A stretch of 64,000 nucleotides of DNA, taken from contig DASTSN010000104.1 in NCBI GenBank assembly GCA_035760665.1, positions 14,619 through 78,618 of the forward strand, in the 5' to 3' direction. Below are positions 59,765-64,000 of the stretch, piece after piece. The number at the start of each line of letters is the position of its first letter. Within the stretch, counting starts at the first letter, position 1. The notes beneath the pieces are model-generated. The model ran no database searches. It saw only the letters and a list, made by a program, of their open reading frames with translations, and had not been told where the DNA came from. Origin of the DNA: DASTSN01 sp035760665. GTDB lineage: Bacteria; Bacteroidota; Bacteroidia; Chitinophagales; Chitinophagaceae. Made by a program: the position numbers and the translations under genes.

Positions 59765-59788
59765 GATTTTACAGTAGGCTGTAAAATC
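59765..59788. promoter_or_regulatory. Perfect hairpin just upstream of polA
   Basis: GATTTTACAG (59765-59774) and CTGTAAAATC (59779-59788) pair perfectly with a TAGG loop. It is 17 bases before the polA ATG on the minus strand. It is not followed by a T-run there, so it might be a leader hairpin or operator rather than a terminator. Confidence 0.4.
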
Positions 59789-59813
59789 AGCAGACGGCAA
59801 TGACAGGAATAAC

Positions 59814-59844
59814 AAAAAACCCCGACCCTTCGGCCGGGGGTTTG
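59814..59844 (-). terminator. Terminator after the 82-residue protein gene
   Basis: A GC-rich stem (CCCCGGCC-like arm against GGTCGGGG, one or two wobble positions, tight GAAG loop on the minus strand) is followed by TTTTTTG on the minus strand. Confidence 0.85.
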
Positions 59845-59867
59845 TTATGTTAACGCTGTAATGAGAC

Positions 59868-60116
59868 TTAGTTGGCGGTAAGCTTTTGCGAGCTAACCGG
59901 GGTGGCTTTGCTGTCGGCAGCTATTACATTTTTCTGCAGGTATTTTTCAGGGTTTTGTACCAGTACGGTGCCGGTATAGGCTGTACCGGCAGCTGTGTGC
60001 TGGGCGGATACAACAGATTCGGCAGGTTTATCCCTGTGAATGAAGTTTAGGTAGAGTGCAAAAAACAGCAGGTTAAATGCAAAAAAGTTAACCACTTTGC
60101 GGATGCGCTTTTTCAT
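59868..60116 (-). CDS. Small single-helix membrane protein of unknown function
   Basis: An 82-residue protein. A basic start (MKKRIRKVV) is followed by one hydrophobic segment 'NFFAFNLLFFALYLNFIH', then a polar Ala/Thr-rich tail that probably lies in the periplasm. It could be an uncleaved anchor. No family is recognised. It has a strong terminator of its own ahead of polA, so it is an independent unit. Confidence 0.6.
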   Translation of the reverse strand: MKKRIRKVVNFFAFNLLFFALYLNFIHRDKPAESVVSAQHTAAGTAYTGTVLVQNPEKYLQKNVIAADSKATPVSSQKLTAN

Positions 60117-60260
60117 ACTATTGGATTTATTCGGTTTTACTAATGGATATAATGGATCAGGACACTAAAATAAAACACCTGCAGAGCCCTTACCAAATCT
60201 GCCCCATTGTTTTTTGCGAAATTGAGCACAAGTACGCAGGGGCAGATCGTAGATCTACGT

Positions 60261-62474
60261 TTAGTGGGCACCAGGTGGGCAATATTGCCGCAGGAACCTG
60301 ATGAAAGTTGTATTCAGGTGCTGACTTGTTCCTTCGCCCTCGCTAATACCATGTGTACGGTTGGGATAGGCCATAAACTGGAAAAGCTTTCCATGTTTTA
60401 CCAGCTCGTTGATCAGCACCTCTGCATTTTTATAATGCACATTGTCATCGCCGGTGCCATGGATATACAGCAGGTTACCCTGCAGGTTGGCCGCAAAGGT
60501 GACCGGAGATGCCTGCATATAAGCTTCCGGGTCTTCTGCGGGCAGGCCCATGTAGCGCTCTGTGTACACGTTATCGTAGAAATGCTGATCCGTTACGGCT
60601 GCAATAGCGATTCCAGTTTTGTAAATACCGGGATAGCGAAATAAAAGGTTCAGCGTCATGGCGCCGCCACCACTCCAGCCATGCACGGCCACCCGGCTGG
60701 TATCAATAAAGGGCCATTTCAAAATTTCCCTGGCTGCCATTGCCTGGTCGTGACTGTTGAGGATACCGATCTTTTTGTAAATAGATTTACGCCATTCCCG
60801 TCCTTTCAGCGCCGGTGTGCCGCGGTTATCCAATGTAATACCGATGTAGCCTTCGGGAATCAGTTGTGCAATAAACTGGTCAAATACCGGCAGGTCATCA
60901 GCTGTGGTGGATGCCGGTTCTCCATATACATAAAAATAAACCGGGTATTTTTTGGCGGAGTCAAAATTGGTAGGTTTGGCCATGATGCCGTCCATACTAA
61001 TGCCGTCGGCTGTTTTGATCGAAAACTTTTCCAGTGTAAACCCCAGGTCGGGAGCAGTAAAAGTATCTTCTGCAGCCGGGTACACTTTTTTGTGATCCGG
61101 CAGGCTGACGAGCCGGATAGAGTAGTTGCGGTGAATACTGCCGTTTACCTGGGCTGCAAATTGTGCATCGGGCGAAAGGCGATAAAAATTGGTTCCGTCA
61201 AATTTGGCGGGAGTCACTCTTACCGTATCTGTACCAGCAAGGCCTACCCGGTATAAATATTTCTGAGTGGCATCGTAAGGGCTGGCAATAAAATAAATAT
61301 TACCGTTTGCATCGCAGGCCACCATATCGGCATCAAAGTTTCCTTTTGTTAACAGCTGTTCCTGCTTGCCATCGCGGGATACTTTATAGATGTGCATCCA
61401 GCCGTCTTTTTCGCTGGTCCATAAAAAGGAACGGCCGTTATCCACCCAGGTCCAGGAAGGCTGATCCCATACAAAGGGTTTCACCACATCCACCCAGGCT
61501 GAGTCTTTATCAGTATAAATTTTTGTAGCCTGCCCCGTTATTGCGCTGCACAGATAGAGGCTGGCTTCGTTTTGATGGCGGTTCAACTGCACTACCATGA
61601 TTTCTTTATCGTTGCCCGCCCATTCCATCCGGGGCAGGTAGTTGTTTTGAGGGTCGCCGGGTATGCGAAGCCATTTTGTATTTTTAGACATGATATTCAC
61701 CACGCCAATTTTAACGGAGGAGGGCTTTTCGCCGGCTTTCGGGTATTCCACGGGAATAACGAAAGGATACAGGGAATCTGTATTATTAATCATCAGGTGG
61801 TTGCGAATGCCGGTAGCGTCCACCCGCCAGAAAGCAATGCTTTTACTGTCGGGGCACCAGCGAAATCCATCGCGGCAGCTCAGCTCCTCCTCGTACACCC
61901 AGTCGAAGGTGCCATTGATAATGCGGTCGGTACCATCCCTGGTCAGTTGTGTGATAGCGCCGGTTACCAGGTTTTCTGTATACAGGTTGTGCCTGCTGAC
62001 ATAGGCTACCATTTTATTATCTGGGGAAAACTTGGCGAACATTAAAGAAGAAGCTGGCAGCCCCCTGCCGATTTGCCGGCCCTTGCCGGAACTAAGGTCG
62101 AAGTACCAGTAATCGCCCCGGGTGCGGCCCCGCCATACCCGGGCAGCATTGGTGTAGATCAGTATCTTTTTCCGGTCACTGCTCCACACAATCGCTTCTG
62201 TGGCCGTTGTCAGCCCGCTGGCTTTTACTTGGGCAGCACTGAGCACCTGTGCAGGATGCGCAAGGTCTGCCGCGTTATAGACGACAAGATTGCCTTTGTC
62301 GCTAACCCAAAACTCGTGAGAGCCGGGCAGCCATTGCAAGCGGCCGATGGCAATTTCGCCTTCGGGTAGCGAAGCCTTTTCAAAAGCAATGGCCTGGTGA
62401 TTGAAATTCACTGGCTGCGAAATGCCGGCCAGTCCGGCAATGACGAGCAGGAAAGTAAAAAGACGTTTTTTCAT
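60261..62474 (-). CDS. Dipeptidyl peptidase IV-type S9 peptidase, exported
   Basis: A 737-residue serine peptidase (start ATG 62474, signal MKKRLFTFLLVIAGLAGISQ). The N-terminal beta-propeller has the DPP IV 'DWVYEEELSCRDGFRWCPDSKSIAFWR' block, with the Glu pair that holds the substrate N-terminus. The alpha/beta hydrolase domain has Ser in 'HGWSGGGAMTLNLLFRYP', Asp in 'YIHGTGDDNVHYKN' and His in 'PNRTHGISEG'. It releases Xaa-Pro (or Xaa-Ala) dipeptides in the periplasm. A longer upstream frame adds 36 non-signal residues and is rejected. Confidence 0.94.
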   Translation of the reverse strand: MKKRLFTFLLVIAGLAGISQPVNFNHQAIAFEKASLPEGEIAIGRLQWLPGSHEFWVSDKGNLVVYNAADLAHPAQVLSAAQVKASGLTTATEAIVWSSDRKKILIYTNAARVWRGRTRGDYWYFDLSSGKGRQIGRGLPASSLMFAKFSPDNKMVAYVSRHNLYTENLVTGAITQLTRDGTDRIINGTFDWVYEEELSCRDGFRWCPDSKSIAFWRVDATGIRNHLMINNTDSLYPFVIPVEYPKAGEKPSSVKIGVVNIMSKNTKWLRIPGDPQNNYLPRMEWAGNDKEIMVVQLNRHQNEASLYLCSAITGQATKIYTDKDSAWVDVVKPFVWDQPSWTWVDNGRSFLWTSEKDGWMHIYKVSRDGKQEQLLTKGNFDADMVACDANGNIYFIASPYDATQKYLYRVGLAGTDTVRVTPAKFDGTNFYRLSPDAQFAAQVNGSIHRNYSIRLVSLPDHKKVYPAAEDTFTAPDLGFTLEKFSIKTADGISMDGIMAKPTNFDSAKKYPVYFYVYGEPASTTADDLPVFDQFIAQLIPEGYIGITLDNRGTPALKGREWRKSIYKKIGILNSHDQAMAAREILKWPFIDTSRVAVHGWSGGGAMTLNLLFRYPGIYKTGIAIAAVTDQHFYDNVYTERYMGLPAEDPEAYMQASPVTFAANLQGNLLYIHGTGDDNVHYKNAEVLINELVKHGKLFQFMAYPNRTHGISEGEGTSQHLNTTFIRFLRQYCPPGAH

Positions 62475-62544
62475 GTGGACCTGATTATTTTTTACAGTTA
62501 TATTATAACATATGCCTGCCTTTTGGTATTCAACATCAAAATGG

Positions 62545-62877
62545 CTAAGCAGTCTGGTTATCAACGGTTGCAACAGGGGCATTTTCTTTTACAGAAGCTA
62601 TGCCGTTGTCCCTGTTGTTTTCGCTTTCATACATTTCACTGGTACCAATTATTTGGCCGTTTGTTGCTTTCAGTGTAAAATAAAACTTACCATTTGTGGC
62701 ATTTTTAAGGTCGTATTTACTATCGTCCTGCGAATTTTTCCGGACTGATTCGATACCGTTGTCACAGTTGGATTTTGAAGAATACCCTTCACTGCTTAAG
62801 ATAGTTTGTCCATTAGCGGCTTTTAGGTTAAACTGGTATTCGCCGTTACTACGTTTTGTGATTACAAATTTGCCCAT
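62545..62877 (-). CDS. YegP/DUF1508 family protein
   Basis: A 110-residue protein built of two DUF1508 repeats. The first is 'GKFVITKRSNGEYQFNLKAANGQTILSSEGYSSKSNCDNGIESVRKNS' and the second 'YDLKNATNGKFYFTLKATNGQIIGTSEMYESENNRDNGIASVKENA'. Each has the 'F.LkA.NGq.I..SE.Y.s...c.nGI.SV..na' signature. The fold is a small beta-alpha domain of unknown job. An AATCCC/GGGATT palindrome lies 23 bases before the start (62900-62912). Confidence 0.9.
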   Translation of the reverse strand: MGKFVITKRSNGEYQFNLKAANGQTILSSEGYSSKSNCDNGIESVRKNSQDDSKYDLKNATNGKFYFTLKATNGQIIGTSEMYESENNRDNGIASVKENAPVATVDNQTA

Positions 62878-63226
62878 CGTTGTTTTCCTGAAGATAAGAA
62901 ATCCCGGGGATTGTGAATGAGGAATGGAAGAAAACCATATGATGCAGCTGATAGTTGAAAGCCTGAAGCTGATACGCGAAATAGTAGATGCTAAATCCTT
63001 ATTTCATTACATATAAAAATCACCTATCTCTGAAAATAGCTATGACAAGCAGATGGGCATGATTTTTATTTTCTTACCAAAAATCCGAGCAACTTTTGCA
63101 GAAAATCTTTACTTCAGATATTTAGGCGTTCCAACACGCAGCAAATACAGATTCGATTCGCGTCATAATTTCATCATTTTATGTTGCATTCAAGTTACAT
63201 TTGTAGTACACCAACCCATTACTAAC
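62878..63226. other. Gene-free region between yegP-like and LamG genes
   Basis: A 349-base AT-rich stretch with no gene. It carries the palindrome AATCCC-G-GGGATT (62900-62912) next to the YegP-like start. It also has a TACATTTG -7 element (63196-63203) for the LamG gene, without a -33 at normal spacing. Confidence 0.5.
63196..63203 (+). promoter_or_regulatory. -7 element for the LamG protein gene
   Basis: TACATTTG matches TAnnTTTG and lies 23 bases before the ATG at 63227, giving a leader of about 17 bases. No good -33 is seen. Confidence 0.45.
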
Positions 63227-64000
63227 ATGCAAGCCTTTTCCTTCCTCCGTAAAAACCTGTTCCTTTCCTTCTGCACTATTGCCTGCCTTTCCCTGGCCGG
63301 TACTTTGGCTGCACAAACCAATGATGCCATTCAATTGAATGGGAGTAACGCTTATGCTGAGGTGCTTGACAACAATGCGCTTGACCTGAGTAATAATTTG
63401 ACTCTGGAAGCCTGGATATACCCAACCGGTCCAGGTGGAGATGCTACACAGGGCGGAATGATCATTAACAAGGAAAACAGTTACGAGATAGCCCGATGGG
63501 GGGATGGCACCATTCAGTACGCATTTAGTGCTAATGGAACTGGATCCGATTGGGTGGGTTGGATCAACACCGGCCTGGTTGCGCCACAGGATCAATGGAC
63601 ACATGTCGCCATGGTAAAAAGCGGCACTGCTATAACAATTTACATTAACGGTGTTGCCAGCTTTACAGCTAATAACGCACCAGCCACTCTTACAGCCAAT
63701 ACGTATAATCTACGTATCGGACATAGGTCTGTCGGCGCCAGTCCCTATTTCCAAGGCTACCTGGACGAGATCCGCCTTTGGAATACAGCCAGAACCTCTG
63801 CTGAAATTAAGAACAACCTCTTCAACAGCAGACTTTCCAACAATGCCACAGGACTGGTAGCTTATTACCGGATGAATGAAGGCAGTGGAAACAGTTTGAC
63901 TAATTCCTGTACCAATACAAGCGGCATAGATGCTACTCTCTATGGCGGATATTCCAGGGTAGCAAGCCCGGTACAATTTGCCGGCAATGCGCTTAATTTT
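63227..64000 (+). CDS. LamG/concanavalin A-like exported protein, 3' partial
   Basis: An ATG at 63227 opens a frame that runs through the window end (258 codons seen). After a signal peptide (MQAFSFLRKNLFLSFCTIACLSLAGTLAAQ, two segments) comes a complete LamG/pentraxin-like domain. Its blocks are 'NDAIQLNGSNAYAEVLDNNALDLSNN', 'LTLEAWIYP', 'WTHVAMVKSGTAITIYINGV', 'YLDEIRLWNTARTSAEIKNNL' and 'GLVAYYRMNEGSGNS'. Proteins with this start in Bacteroidota are usually very long cell-surface or type IX-secreted adhesins with a C-terminal sorting domain, which would lie beyond this window. Ligand unknown. Confidence 0.85.
   Translation, partial: MQAFSFLRKNLFLSFCTIACLSLAGTLAAQTNDAIQLNGSNAYAEVLDNNALDLSNNLTLEAWIYPTGPGGDATQGGMIINKENSYEIARWGDGTIQYAFSANGTGSDWVGWINTGLVAPQDQWTHVAMVKSGTAITIYINGVASFTANNAPATLTANTYNLRIGHRSVGASPYFQGYLDEIRLWNTARTSAEIKNNLFNSRLSNNATGLVAYYRMNEGSGNSLTNSCTNTSGIDATLYGGYSRVASPVQFAGNALNF

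Noticed and set aside
60248..60259. 12-base palindrome CGTAGATCTACG downstream of the DPP IV gene
   Set aside because: No T-run, no repeat copy and no neighbouring regulator; too short to support a call.

Overview
The window is a chromosomal stretch of a Bacteroidota bacterium, most likely family Chitinophagaceae or a near relative. The signs are two outer-membrane beta-barrel receptors of the CarboxypepD_reg/plug type, several exact TAnnTTTG promoter -7 elements, few Shine-Dalgarno sites, a DUF5606 protein, a bacterial GH3-family protein, and many S9, S41, M1 and M3 peptidases. No rRNA, tRNA, CRISPR array or prophage was seen. Almost everything is ordinary housekeeping and envelope biology. 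The parts not explained by known families are small and lie between genes.

Layout. 1-8.4 kb: a partial repeat-bearing surface protein, recX, an omega-amidase-like hydrolase, a tight minus-strand operon (inositol monophosphatase, thiL, S41 lipoprotein peptidase) and an aldo/keto reductase. 8.5-14.2 kb (plus strand): a glycosyltransferase fusion, a GH3-family protein, a LysE exporter, a secreted unknown and mtgA. 14.2-19.0 kb (minus): an ArnT-like transferase, nicotinamide riboside kinase, pnuC, an M23 peptidase, a SRPBCC protein and an Nfu scaffold. 19.1-20.7 kb: an ECF sigma factor with a membrane partner, divergent from an ArsC-like protein. 20.7-28.1 kb: two secreted or outer-membrane unknowns, a solitary REP-type (RAYT) transposase, a UvrD/PcrA helicase, thioredoxin and an orphan PAS histidine kinase. 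28.4-37.1 kb: a small unknown, a 2'-5' RNA ligase-like protein, two 27-residue peptide genes, yccF, an M1 peptidase, a beta-hydroxyacid dehydrogenase, a FUSC transporter and a helical-repeat protein. 37.1-44.0 kb: a candidate small RNA, an AraC regulator, a TonB-type outer-membrane protein, a GH43 enzyme and an OmpA lipoprotein. 44.3-50.6 kb: GH25 lysozyme, small membrane proteins, a metal-linked group (NTF2-like, MerC, SCO, Fur/Zur), an M3 peptidase and DUF5606. 50.8-55.7 kb: a large outer-membrane protein, then an ECF sigma/anti-sigma-like/CpxP-like/Spy-like envelope-stress group. 55.8-64 kb: truncated hemoglobin, a DsbA-family protein, polA, dipeptidyl peptidase IV, a YegP-like protein and a 3'-partial LamG protein.

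Most notable observations. (1) Two complete mini transcription units at 29.4-30.0 kb each have a promoter, a 27-codon gene and a terminator; their peptides differ at only two residues. (2) Both start from TGTAAC-N16-CGTCYTATT, which has the form of an ECF sigma promoter. Nearly the same element precedes the ECF sigma gene at 20.2 kb, so the peptides are probably targets of that sigma factor. (3) A structured RNA of about 164 nt at 37.2 kb has its own -33/-7 promoter, three stems, three copies of a roughly 19-nt motif and a terminator, and codes for no evident protein. (4) A Fur-family-like palindrome lies between merC and sco, next to a Zur-like regulator gene. No database or folding program was available, so family calls rest on reading motifs.
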